Assembly: GCF_021172065.1 (NCBI RefSeq) | Contig: NZ_CP087880.1 | Location: 679,111-743,110 of the forward strand | Origin: Pseudocitrobacter corydidari | GTDB taxonomy: Bacteria > Pseudomonadota > Gammaproteobacteria > Enterobacterales > Enterobacteriaceae | Direction: 5' to 3' | DNA length: 64,000 nt | Shown here: positions 49,370 through 57,788 of the stretch, piece after piece | Layout of the letters: every line of letters begins with the position of its first letter | Numbering within the stretch: the stretch's first letter is position 1 | The notes under the pieces: model-generated | What the model was told of the DNA's origin: nothing | Database searches by the model: none | Seen by the model: only the letters and a program-made list of their open reading frames with translations | Position numbers and translations under genes: made by a program

Positions 49370-49968
49370 TGCTTATCTCTATATATCTATCTATTTATTT
49401 GAGTTTAAATTAATTTTTAAAAAAAAGCACATGTCAATTAAAAAATATAATATCAAGTAATGACCTTTCTTTTTGCTATAATGTAATAAAATTAAAGTGT
49501 AAAGCTACTTTAAGTGTGTGTGATAAATAGGTGGATGAATAAAAAGCAAAGTGTTTCTATATGACCTGGGAACGCTTTGATTGTAATTAAATATTCATCT
49601 GAGACTGTAGGGAAATATCACAATATCACCTCCAAAGAACCATTTTCAATGGTTACCAATGTACCTCTTTAGTTTTGGCTTCATTAATTAAGTTAGATAA
49701 TAGGGTGTTGTACCCACGTTGTTGTTTTCAACCAAAACGACCTGTTTGTCCCCATACTGTGCGTTCTTGTTTCTTTTTTAAATCGGCGACAACAAGAGCA
49801 AATAAATATTCAAACTCATCAAATATCATACGTATTTATATATTAATTTAGTAAAGATACGGCTTAAGATCGTTTGTTTACTTATACGCAACAGTCTGTT
49901 TGATTTTTTTTCATATTCATTTCGATTGCTTTTCGCTAGATTCTGGTTACTCAAGAATTATTGTTGAA
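49370..49968. other. AT-rich island boundary region
   Basis: About 600 very AT-rich bases between the att repeat and the MFS gene. It holds one short minus-strand frame (49728-49829, listed separately) and no other coding sequence that I can support. The promoter of the catabolic-type operon should lie near its right end. Several A/T tracts could be H-NS targets, a guess from composition only. Confidence 0.55.
49728..49829 (-). pseudogene. 33-codon frame, probable 3' remnant of an accessory gene
   Basis: The frame reads MIFDEFEYLFALVVADLKKK and ends WGQTGRFG then TGA. The amino-acid composition is protein-like and the ending looks like a conserved C-terminus, but a stop lies just upstream of the Met and there is no ribosome site. 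It is most likely the end of a lost island gene. I cannot name the family. Confidence 0.35.
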
Positions 49969-51192
49969 ATGATGATGAATAAAAAAATTACGATACCCCT
50001 CATGGCGTTAGTTACATGTCTCTCTGTTGGCGGGTTGATTTCCACCGACATATTTTTACCCGCGCTTGGTGAAATGCGATTGTTTTATAAAGTGACTGAA
50101 GCGCAGATACAGGACGCAATTGCGTTATTTTTATTTGGTGTGGCATTTTCGCAACTTATCTATGGCCCATTGAGTGATAGCCTTGGGAGGAAAAAAACAT
50201 TAATCGGAGGGCTACTGATATGGCTGGTTTCCACTGTTGGTGTGATTTACACGACGCACATTAATGAATTGCTGGGTTTAAGATTATTGCAGGGGATCGG
50301 CTCATGTGCTGGTATTACCATCAGTCGGGCGATCATTAACGATATGATGGATAAAAAATCGTCTGCGCAGCTCTACCTTGTCATATTTCCGTTTGTGGGG
50401 ATGTCACCTGCGATTGCGCCGATGATCGGTGGAATTTTGACTCAGCATTTCGGCTGGCGGGCATGTTTTATCTTTTTAACCCTCTTTATCCTGGTCACGT
50501 TGGTTCTCTGCTTTACGGCACTCCGTGAGACATTGCCGGTAGAAAAAAGACAAAAACTAAGTGTACTGACAGCAACAAAAAATACTGTTGATGTCTTGCG
50601 AAACCCAACCTTTCTCTTTTATGCCGCCATTCCCTGTTTTGCCTATGCGGCTTATTTTTCCTATATCGTCGAGTCGCCGTTTATGCTTGCGAAACTGGGG
50701 CTTTCCTCAGCCTATGTAGGTTATACCTATATTCTGCTCTCCGCCAGTTATGTTGCCGGGAATTTGACTGCCAAAAGGCGTTCACGGTGCGAGGGTACTG
50801 AAGAGACGATTCGTCTGGGATACCGCATTTTTGTGCTGGGGGGGATTATTTTTGCCTTGCAGATGTATGTGAGTCCATTTCCCCTGCCGACGACGATTAT
50901 CGCTATTTCCATTCTGACCTTTGGCAACGGCTTTTTGCTGCCGTTGGGGACGGCATCAGCCATTGCCGCCCATCCTCATGCCTCCGGGACGGCATCTGGT
51001 GTGATGGGAGCACTGCAACTCGGAAGTGCCGCCATCGCCACTTTTTTAATTGGCAAACTGTCCGCCCATGCATCAGGAATGACCGCCCTGATCATCGCAT
51101 GTGTGTGTGTATTCGGTTTTCTCTTTTATGTGTTGGGTCAATCTTCATTTATGCAATTTGTCTCTAACAAGGAGAGTAAGATTAATGATTAA
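49969..51192 (+). CDS. MFS transporter, Bcr/CflA drug-resistance type
   Basis: A 407-residue, 12-helix major facilitator protein of the DHA1 family. It has the motif A-like PLSDSLGRKKTLIGG after helix 2, the motif C-like region SPAIAPMIGG, and the N-terminal GGLISTDIFLPALGEM typical of Bcr/CflA exporters. It is the first gene of the island operon and overlaps the next gene by 8 bp. The start is uncertain: three ATGs at 49969-49977 have a weak ribosome site, and TTG at 49900 is also open. Such proteins usually export, so the operon product or a toxic intermediate may leave the cell; import cannot be excluded. Confidence 0.85.
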   Translation: MMMNKKITIPLMALVTCLSVGGLISTDIFLPALGEMRLFYKVTEAQIQDAIALFLFGVAFSQLIYGPLSDSLGRKKTLIGGLLIWLVSTVGVIYTTHINELLGLRLLQGIGSCAGITISRAIINDMMDKKSSAQLYLVIFPFVGMSPAIAPMIGGILTQHFGWRACFIFLTLFILVTLVLCFTALRETLPVEKRQKLSVLTATKNTVDVLRNPTFLFYAAIPCFAYAAYFSYIVESPFMLAKLGLSSAYVGYTYILLSASYVAGNLTAKRRSRCEGTEETIRLGYRIFVLGGIIFALQMYVSPFPLPTTIIAISILTFGNGFLLPLGTASAIAAHPHASGTASGVMGALQLGSAAIATFLIGKLSAHASGMTALIIACVCVFGFLFYVLGQSSFMQFVSNKESKIND

Positions 51193-52126
51193 TAATATCG
51201 ATGTCACATTACGGGATGGTGGTTATCAGAATGGTTTCCACTTTCCGACAGACTACGCGATTAAACATGTTCATGCGTTGGTGGAAAGCGGCGTTGAGTG
51301 GATTGAAATAGGTTATCGGAACGGGTCTTTTAAGCCGATTCCAAATATTGGTATTACGGGGATGTCACCCGATGAATATATTCAGCAGATTCATCATGCC
51401 GTACCGAATGCTAATTTAGTGGTGATTGCTCATCCGCATAATATTAATCACGATGATGTGATTCGTATGAAAATGCACGGCGTGAGTCTGCTCAGGATCT
51501 GTATTAAAACAGATAATCCACAACCGGCATTGGCATTATGCGAATTTGCCAAAATGAGTGGGTTACGTGTGAGTATGAATTTCACCCGTGCCAGCCAAAT
51601 TAATGTCAATACGCTTATTGATGTGGCTGCACAATGCGAAAAAGCCGGGGCTGATATTATCTGTATCGCCGATTCAAATGGCAGCTTACGCCCGGAACAG
51701 ACATCGCGATTGGTCAACGTCCTTAAATGCACCACGCGTGTGGACGTGGGTTTTCACGCGCATGACAACTTGGGGCTGGCGATGGCAAATGCGATTGAGG
51801 CTGTCAAAGCCGGGGCAACGTTTATCGACAGCTCATTAACTGGAATGGGAAAAGGCGCGGGCAATCTCGCCATGGAGACTTGGCTTGCTCTTTGCAATTT
51901 TAATAGCGGCGCTGACATTTATCAGACTGAAGTGATCTTCAGGCAGGTTCAACAGCTTCAGTCTCAGGCCTGTTTTAATGCTTCGCACCGCAGTGTGGTG
52001 GACATGATCCTCGCGGTGAAAAACCTGAGCGTGGACTACCGCAAAATGATTGAGGAGAAACTTTCCGAAGATCTAAGTAACACCTTTACGGCCATTGATC
52101 ACCTTATTACAGGGACGGCAGCATGA
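51185..52126 (+). CDS. DRE-TIM metallolyase, HMGL/4-hydroxy-2-oxovalerate aldolase-like
   Basis: A 313-residue TIM-barrel protein of the HMGL-like family. The N-terminal VTLRDGG carries the catalytic Arg10 and metal-binding Asp11, and GFHAHDNLGLAMANA carries the two metal-binding His. This layout fits pyruvate-dependent aldolases such as DmpG/MhpE or short acyl-CoA condensing enzymes; the ~310 residue length and absence of a C-terminal regulatory domain speak for an aldolase. ATG 51185 has AAGGAG 9 bp upstream and lies within the end of the MFS gene. Exact substrate unknown. Confidence 0.83.
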   Translation: MINNIDVTLRDGGYQNGFHFPTDYAIKHVHALVESGVEWIEIGYRNGSFKPIPNIGITGMSPDEYIQQIHHAVPNANLVVIAHPHNINHDDVIRMKMHGVSLLRICIKTDNPQPALALCEFAKMSGLRVSMNFTRASQINVNTLIDVAAQCEKAGADIICIADSNGSLRPEQTSRLVNVLKCTTRVDVGFHAHDNLGLAMANAIEAVKAGATFIDSSLTGMGKGAGNLAMETWLALCNFNSGADIYQTEVIFRQVQQLQSQACFNASHRSVVDMILAVKNLSVDYRKMIEEKLSEDLSNTFTAIDHLITGTAA

Positions 52127-52839
52127 AAAAGAGAGAGGCCGTTATTCTTGCCCCGGTGATGCCCGTCTGGGATGAAGGTCAGTTTTGCGCACCACTGGTT
52201 ACGTTGCTGGTGGCAAAGGGGTATCACGTCACCGTTATTGATACGTTGACCCTGATTCAGGATGGCTCGCCGGAGAGGGCGGTTGAGGCACTCAGTCAGG
52301 CACTGAATGCCCGGTTCCAGTCTTCCTATCTGCTGGTGGGGTTCGCCATGGCAGGCACGTTAGTCCAGTTGTTGGCTCCACACCTGCATGGCCTCAGTGG
52401 TGTGATGTCTGTCAGTGCGCCGGGTTTTGCGGATGAACAACTCAACAGGCGTCTGGGCGAGCTTGTCTCGCTGCTGGAGGAAGGCGAGGTTGAGCATGCG
52501 GTGGATGTTCTGCATCAATTCGTTGTCCCTGAAGGGCAAGCCGCCCCGGAGGTGCGTTTCACGTTGCCTGACGCGGCGAAAGCATCTGCCATTCAGCGGA
52601 TGTTGACCGGATTTGCCTTGCTACTGAACATGGACGCTCGTGCCGCCATTGCTCGCTATAACGGGAAATACCTTGCCATCGTGGGAGATAAATCACAGTT
52701 GGCGTCCTGGGAAAACCAAACCCATAGCACCCAACCCACACACCTCTACAGGCGCATCCCGGAAGCGGGTATGCGCCCATGGAATGACAATCCCGCAGCA
52801 ATGAATGCCTTACTTAACGAATGGGTCGACACACTATGA
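52123..52839 (+). CDS. Alpha/beta-hydrolase-like protein without the nucleophile
   Basis: A 238-residue protein with the order of strands expected for an alpha/beta hydrolase: AVILAPVMPVWDEGQFCAPL, then YHVTVIDTLTL, then LLVGFAMAGTLVQLLAP at the place of the nucleophile elbow. That elbow normally reads G-x-S-x-G; here Ser is Ala (GFAMAG). A C-terminal YLAIVGDKSQL looks like the acid-bearing strand, and the expected catalytic His is not obvious. The overlap with both neighbours (ATGA) puts it firmly in the operon. It may be a non-hydrolytic binding or lyase-type member; function unknown. Confidence 0.65.
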   Translation: MKKREAVILAPVMPVWDEGQFCAPLVTLLVAKGYHVTVIDTLTLIQDGSPERAVEALSQALNARFQSSYLLVGFAMAGTLVQLLAPHLHGLSGVMSVSAPGFADEQLNRRLGELVSLLEEGEVEHAVDVLHQFVVPEGQAAPEVRFTLPDAAKASAIQRMLTGFALLLNMDARAAIARYNGKYLAIVGDKSQLASWENQTHSTQPTHLYRRIPEAGMRPWNDNPAAMNALLNEWVDTL

Positions 52840-54998
52840 AAAAAAATGTTCTGGTTTTACCGGGCGATGGAATTGGTCAGGAGGTTTGCGAGGCTTCGCT
52901 ACCTGTTATCAGTGCTATGGATCTTCCTATTACGCTCACCTTTGGCGAGATAGGCTGGGCATGCTGGATGCGGGAGGGAAACCCCGTACCGGACCAAACC
53001 TGGGAAAAAATCGCCGGGGCAGATGCGGTGCTGCTTGGCGCAATAACCAGTAAAGGGAAAGCGCAGGCGCAGCAGGCTTTACCTCAGCCTCTCCAGCAGA
53101 AAGGTATCGAGTATGTTTCGCCGGTGATCCAACTCCGCCAGAAACTGGGGCTGTTTGCCAATATCCGCCCGGTGAAATATGTCGCAGGAGATCAACGTCC
53201 TTTTCGCTGCTGCGTGATTCGGGAAAATACCGAAGGTTTGTACGCCGGGATGGATTTTAAAGGGGTTAGACCAGCGGTTTCCGGCTGGCTGAAGCACCCT
53301 AATCTGGATAAGTATGGCCCGGAAGAGGCTGCCTGGACGGTTCGTCTGCAAACCCGGTATGGGCTGGAGCGCCTGTTTCAGACGGCCTTTGAGTATGCCC
53401 GCAAGCACGACTTTACCCGAGTCACATTTGCCGATAAACCCAATGTGATGCGCGAGAGTGGTCACTTTGCGGGAAGCATATTCCATGAGGTGGCTGCGCG
53501 TTTTCCTGAGATCGCGGCAGATATCCATAATGTCGATGCCATTGCCCTCTGGCTGGTGCGTAAGCCCCATGAGTTTGGCGTGATTGTCGCAGAAAATATG
53601 TTTGGGGATATTTTGTCCGACTTAGCCGCAGGGGTGATGGGCGGTTTAGGTCTTGCACCAAGCGCCAATATTGGCAGCCATGCTGCCTACTTTGAGCCGG
53701 TACATGGCAGCGCGCCAGGGATGGCAGGACAGGGGAAAGCCAATCCGTGTGCTATGTTTTACACCATTGCACTGATGCTGGAGTATCTGGGCTTTGAGTT
53801 ACAAGCCGAAAAACTTCAACACGCGGTTGACCGGGTGGTCCGGGACGGGAAAGTGGCTACCTACGATTTGGGAGGGACGGCATCCACACAGGAAATGGCG
53901 CAGGCCATCATCCGGGAGCTGCTTCACCCGACGCTCGGGAAAACGGCCAGCGTGATCACCATCGGTGATGAACTGTTGTCCGGGCAATACCCGAACAGCA
54001 ATCAGTTGCACATCAGCCAGCGGCTTGAGGCGGCGCAGCATCAGGTGAGATTTCAGGCGTCCTGCGCGGACAATATTGCCCAGATCAGCGCCCTGATCAC
54101 CTCGCGTATAGGGCAGGACGATCTCATTGTCATTTGCGGCGGACTTGGCCCCACCTCCGACGATAAAACCCGCGAGGCGGTGGCACAGTCTCTCGGCAGG
54201 CCTTTGATTTATGATGAGGATGTCTGGGCCACTATTCAGGCGCAGCTCAGGGCGTTTGGGGTGAAAAATGATCCGTCTAACCGTCAACAGGCCAGATTTC
54301 CAGACGGCGCTAGCGTTCTGGATAACCCGTCCGGTACTGCCCCCGGTTTTTACACCAGCATAGGCAGTAGCCTGGTAGTTGTTCTGCCTGGCCCTCCTTC
54401 TCAAGCGTTACCCATGCTTGATGACTTGTTATCAGGCCGCGAGCATAGCGAACCGGCAAAGACTACATCCTCCTGGACGCTTATTGGTATAAGCGAAAGC
54501 GAAGTAGGTTCAATTGTGAGCGCCTTAGTCTCTTCGACGGCGTGGGATGTGCATTTTTTATGGAAAAGTCCCTATGTCATTGTGCAAATAGATACGCCGG
54601 AGCACAGCCCGTTACCACTTCCGGTGTGGCAAAGTCTGGATCGGGCATTGCGTCCGTATCTGGTGAGTAAACGTAACAAAAAGGCGAGTGAGATATTGCA
54701 GGACACCTGCAACGTCCGCTGGCAGACGGCCGATGTGGAGCTGTCATCTTATTTGCCAGTGGCCAGAAAAAAGGCGGGAGGTGAGCCAGTGCTTTGCATC
54801 GACGTCGCGGTTAACCCCTCTCTGGTCGACGTGCTGGAGAGTGAAACATGGATGGGGCAAATGACGATGTCGGTTCGCCATCAGGATGGCAAGAAACATC
54901 AGATGACCTTTCCCCTGAATAAAGCCCTTCTGGCGCAAACCCTGCCTGAGTACGCGGCCTGGTGCGTACTGAAACCCCTGACAATGCAAAATGGATGA
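52836..54998 (+). CDS. Fusion of isopropylmalate/isocitrate-type dehydrogenase with CinA/MoCF domain
   Basis: A 720-residue protein from ATG 52836 (overlapping the previous stop). Residues 1-365 form a beta-decarboxylating dehydrogenase: LPGDGIGQEV, LGLFANIRPVK, ENTEGLYAG, the catalytic Lys region ADKPNVM (Lys 201), metal-binding NMFGDILSDLAAG (Asp 258 and 262) and VHGSAPGMAGQGKANP at the cofactor site. Residues 371-720 form a MoCF/CinA N-terminal-type domain: ITIGDELLSGQYPNSN, CGGLGPTSDDKTREAVA and NPSGTAPGF..LPGPP. No stop or ribosome site separates the two. CinA-type domains hydrolyse ADP-ribose or act on damaged nucleotides, so the fusion could pair a dehydrogenase with NAD(H) repair; this is inference. 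Confidence 0.85.
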   Translation: MKKNVLVLPGDGIGQEVCEASLPVISAMDLPITLTFGEIGWACWMREGNPVPDQTWEKIAGADAVLLGAITSKGKAQAQQALPQPLQQKGIEYVSPVIQLRQKLGLFANIRPVKYVAGDQRPFRCCVIRENTEGLYAGMDFKGVRPAVSGWLKHPNLDKYGPEEAAWTVRLQTRYGLERLFQTAFEYARKHDFTRVTFADKPNVMRESGHFAGSIFHEVAARFPEIAADIHNVDAIALWLVRKPHEFGVIVAENMFGDILSDLAAGVMGGLGLAPSANIGSHAAYFEPVHGSAPGMAGQGKANPCAMFYTIALMLEYLGFELQAEKLQHAVDRVVRDGKVATYDLGGTASTQEMAQAIIRELLHPTLGKTASVITIGDELLSGQYPNSNQLHISQRLEAAQHQVRFQASCADNIAQISALITSRIGQDDLIVICGGLGPTSDDKTREAVAQSLGRPLIYDEDVWATIQAQLRAFGVKNDPSNRQQARFPDGASVLDNPSGTAPGFYTSIGSSLVVVLPGPPSQALPMLDDLLSGREHSEPAKTTSSWTLIGISESEVGSIVSALVSSTAWDVHFLWKSPYVIVQIDTPEHSPLPLPVWQSLDRALRPYLVSKRNKKASEILQDTCNVRWQTADVELSSYLPVARKKAGGEPVLCIDVAVNPSLVDVLESETWMGQMTMSVRHQDGKKHQMTFPLNKALLAQTLPEYAAWCVLKPLTMQNG

Positions 54999-55005
54999 GA
55001 CAATC

Positions 55006-55674
55006 ATGACAACCCAAAAAACGATCAAAGAGCGCTTGTTGGTCCTGGACACGGCTGCTGTCTCTGATGCGCTGGACAGTTTGTACATTGCGGGTGGGCT
55101 GTTGGGTATTAAGCCGCAGATCAGCGGAAAGAAAATCGCGGGGCCGGCTTTTACCGTTCAATATGAAGCCTGTACGCCGGAAAAAAATTGCTTCATGAAT
55201 GCCGGTAACTATATTGATCAGGTTCCGGCCGGAGCCGTTATTGTGGTGGACAACGGTGGACGTCTGGACTGCACGAGCTGGGGGAATATTCTGACCACTA
55301 AAGCGGTGCAAAAGCAGATCGCCGGGTCTGTCATCTATGGTTCAGCCCGTGATATTGCCGATATTCGCCAGATGGATTACCCCCTGTTCGCCTGCAATAT
55401 CTATATGGTTTCCGGAAAAAACCGGGCGCGGGTAAAAGAGGTGCAGTGCGCGCTTGATATCCACGGCGTGACCGTTTGCCCTGGCGACTGGGTATTTGGC
55501 GACGACAATGGCGTGCTGGTGATCCCCGGCGAACATCTGGAAGAGGTGATCCGGCGTGCGGAAAATGTCGAAAATACTGAGCGGCAGATCCTCAGTACCA
55601 TTGATGCTGGCACACCGCTGGACGTTGCCCGTCAGCAACTGGGCTATGATGTTCCCTGGGAGAATAACATATGA
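55006..55674 (+). CDS. RraA-family aldolase-like protein
   Basis: A 222-residue protein of the RraA/4-hydroxy-4-methyl-2-oxoglutarate aldolase family. The family layout is visible: VSDALDSL near the N-terminus, KKIAGPAFTVQ, GAVIVVDNGGRLDCTSWG, and YGSARDIADI, in which the Arg-Asp pair matches the substrate and metal site of HMG aldolases. The C-terminal GDWVFGDDNGVLVIPGEH is typical. ATG 55006 has GGATGAG 7 bp upstream; ATG 54991 overlaps the previous gene and is the alternative. With the DRE-TIM enzyme it gives the operon two pyruvate-type aldolases. Confidence 0.85.
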   Translation: MTTQKTIKERLLVLDTAAVSDALDSLYIAGGLLGIKPQISGKKIAGPAFTVQYEACTPEKNCFMNAGNYIDQVPAGAVIVVDNGGRLDCTSWGNILTTKAVQKQIAGSVIYGSARDIADIRQMDYPLFACNIYMVSGKNRARVKEVQCALDIHGVTVCPGDWVFGDDNGVLVIPGEHLEEVIRRAENVENTERQILSTIDAGTPLDVARQQLGYDVPWENNI

Positions 55675-56564
55675 CCCGTCAATTTTTCGCGTACTGGGCA
55701 TCCCGGCTGCAGTTTCTGGACGTGCATTATCACGCGCGTCCGGATAGCTACCATCGGCGCTACTCGGCATTTGAAGCCGGGCAGCAGTATGCCCGGTATC
55801 AGGGTGGAGTTGTGTTGAAGAACCACCTGGGGAGCGTGAGTGCGCTGGCGGCAGCCATGCAGGAGATGTCTCTGCCTGTGTTTGGCTCGGTGGTGCTTAA
55901 TGCGGCTGGGGGAGGAGTGAACCTTAATACAGTACGGCAGGCGCTGAGCCAGTATCAGTTTGAGGGCGCACCCCGGTTGCTGGTGCATTTGCCCACGGTG
56001 GTTTCAACCACACACAAGAGCGCACTTTCAAGAACCTTCAGTAATGAATATGCCCGCTATTTTGCCGGACAACCGCTATCCGTAACCGATGAAGACGGTA
56101 AATTACGCTCTGACGTTGAGGCGCTGATCCATTTCGCACGACATCATGACATTGTGCTTTCTTCCGGGCATACCTCGAAAGATCAAACGCTGCGTCTGAT
56201 TGAAGCCGTGGAACGTGTTGACGGCGTCCGGTTGATGTTGAACCAACCGGCAAACCCGATCACGGGGTTTTCAGCGGCAGAACTCCGCGCGCTGGGAGAA
56301 TACGACTGGCTCTATGTCGAGCAGTGCGCGCTGACGCTGTACCTGGGCTACCAGACCCCGCAGGACATGTATGATGTTCTGACGCAGGTGAATAATGTGG
56401 TTTACAGCTCTGATCTGGGCCAACCCGCTCAGCCGGATATCGGTGAATGGCTGGAAGACAGCCGACGCTGGTTCCAGGCCTCCGGACTCAGTGCAGAGCG
56501 GATTGATGCAGTGACCCGGTTAAACCCGCTCAGGATGCTGGATCCGGAGCCGTCGCCAGATTGA
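55671..56564 (+). CDS. DUF6282-like metal-dependent hydrolase family protein
   Basis: A 297-residue protein with an amidohydrolase-like start, FLDVHYHARPDSYHRR, followed by GGVVLKNHLGSVSALAAAM, the pattern of DUF6282 proteins (two His for metal, then Lys and His). Later segments SSGHTSKDQTLRLIEAV and SSDLGQPAQPDI could give further His and Asp ligands. The overlap with the RraA-like gene (4 bp) and lack of any gap show it is the last gene of the operon. Its end overlaps the convergent LysR gene by 35 bp. Reaction unknown. Confidence 0.72.
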   Translation: MTRQFFAYWASRLQFLDVHYHARPDSYHRRYSAFEAGQQYARYQGGVVLKNHLGSVSALAAAMQEMSLPVFGSVVLNAAGGGVNLNTVRQALSQYQFEGAPRLLVHLPTVVSTTHKSALSRTFSNEYARYFAGQPLSVTDEDGKLRSDVEALIHFARHHDIVLSSGHTSKDQTLRLIEAVERVDGVRLMLNQPANPITGFSAAELRALGEYDWLYVEQCALTLYLGYQTPQDMYDVLTQVNNVVYSSDLGQPAQPDIGEWLEDSRRWFQASGLSAERIDAVTRLNPLRMLDPEPSPD

Positions 56565-57423
56565 GGGTGCGAATAAAATCAATGAAGGCCTGCTCTTTGG
56601 TGGACGGACGCGGATTAATATGTACCACATACATCGGTAACGGCGGAGGCATAAAATCATCCAACACGGTAATAATTTCGCCTGATTCAATACCGGCTTT
56701 GATGATGAAATCAGGGAGGTAACAAATCCCAAGCCCTTGATGGACCATGTTACAGAGGTCAAGGCTGTTGCTGACTCTGGAGATGTAATGAGGCCGAATT
56801 TCTGTACATTCGTTATCAATCATAAATTTCCAGGAGCGCCGGTGATTATCAAAGTGCAGCAGACAGGTATGCTTGTGCAGCTCGTCAGGATGTGACGGCA
56901 TGCCGTGCTGCAGCGCATAGCTGCGCGAGAGGCAGGTATGTTTTCGCCAGTAACCAATAAGCGAGTAGTAAAGATTGCTGTCGGGCAATGGGCCACACTG
57001 TAATGCCAGATCAAAACCGTGGCTGAACAGTTCCATATAGTGGTTTCCGGTGACAATATCCAGCTTAAGGTCAGGGTAGCGTTCAAGGAATGCTTTCAGA
57101 CTCGGGATTATATGCAGATGACTGATGGAATGGGGGATCCCAACTTTGAGGTTGCCGCTAACCACATTACTGAGACTTTTCACGTCCCTGAGGCAGGATT
57201 CATACTCATCAATAATCAGCAGACAGCGCTGATAAAACTGTTCACCGGCGGCCGTGAGGGAAATGCGACGCGAATTACGCTTGATAAGCTGCGTATTGAC
57301 CTCAAATTCCAGCTTCTCAATTCTGCGGCTTACCATTGCTGGTGAGAGTTTCATGGCAATCGCGGCGGCCCGGAATCCCTGACATTCAACCACCATCCTG
57401 AATGCTTTCATATTTTCCAGCAT
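56530..57423 (-). CDS. LysR-family regulator of the island operon (probable)
   Basis: A 297-residue LysR regulator. The helix-turn-helix lies at about residues 3-60 (ECQGFRAAAIAMKLSPAMVS RRIEKLE), and the effector-binding domain from ~88 (SGNLKVGIPHSISHLHIIPS). It is of the CrgA-like subgroup by its short N-terminus, an impression only. ATG 57423 has AGGAGG upstream. The gene is convergent with the operon and 35 bp overlapping at the stops; it is the only regulator in the island and therefore the likely one. The usual divergent LysR arrangement is absent. Confidence 0.85.
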   Translation of the reverse strand: MLENMKAFRMVVECQGFRAAAIAMKLSPAMVSRRIEKLEFEVNTQLIKRNSRRISLTAAGEQFYQRCLLIIDEYESCLRDVKSLSNVVSGNLKVGIPHSISHLHIIPSLKAFLERYPDLKLDIVTGNHYMELFSHGFDLALQCGPLPDSNLYYSLIGYWRKHTCLSRSYALQHGMPSHPDELHKHTCLLHFDNHRRSWKFMIDNECTEIRPHYISRVSNSLDLCNMVHQGLGICYLPDFIIKAGIESGEIITVLDDFMPPPLPMYVVHINPRPSTKEQAFIDFIRTLNLATAPDPAS

Positions 57424-57483
57424 CGTGTCCTCCTGACATACTTAACATATCTATTCTTGCACTATTCCTTTCATCGGGCGAGT

Positions 57484-57642
57484 TTAGATATCGTAAGCAA
57501 GTCTGAACCTCTCTCCCACCACCATGTTTAAGAGTTTTGAGCCGTTGGGTTTAATAAACAGGTACAGTCCGGAACTGTCTGTCATTTTGAAAGGTTTGTC
57601 GGAGGGTTTGACCTTACGAATCGAGGTATCAGTTAATGCCAT
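57484..57642 (-). pseudogene. Truncated P4-type integrase remnant
   Basis: A 52-codon frame starting MALTDTSIRKVKPSDKPFKM and continuing TDSSGLYLFIKPNGSK is the N-terminal arm-binding domain (DUF4102) of P4-family tyrosine integrases, normally about 400 residues. After NGSK the sequence departs from the family and stops; the catalytic domain is lost. The frame is open further upstream to 57774 without homology. It lies 190 bp inside the tRNA-Asn gene, where integrases of tRNA islands lie, and explains how the island came here and why it is now fixed. Confidence 0.85.
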
Positions 57643-57788
57643 AGCGTGGGGGCTCCGTTTGCTCACCGAACCGTGAGGCCCTCGATTAAGCCCCCTCAAA
57701 ACTATGGATGTCAAAAAAACCAGCAACCTCTTGCGAGACAATCGGGTAAAGATAACTTCTTGTTTTTTTAACAATCTTTAGACTCATA

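Noticed and set aside
57643..57774. Upstream extension of the integrase remnant to 57774
   Set aside because: The extra 44 codons do not resemble integrases, which start at MALTDT; no start signal favours the longer form.
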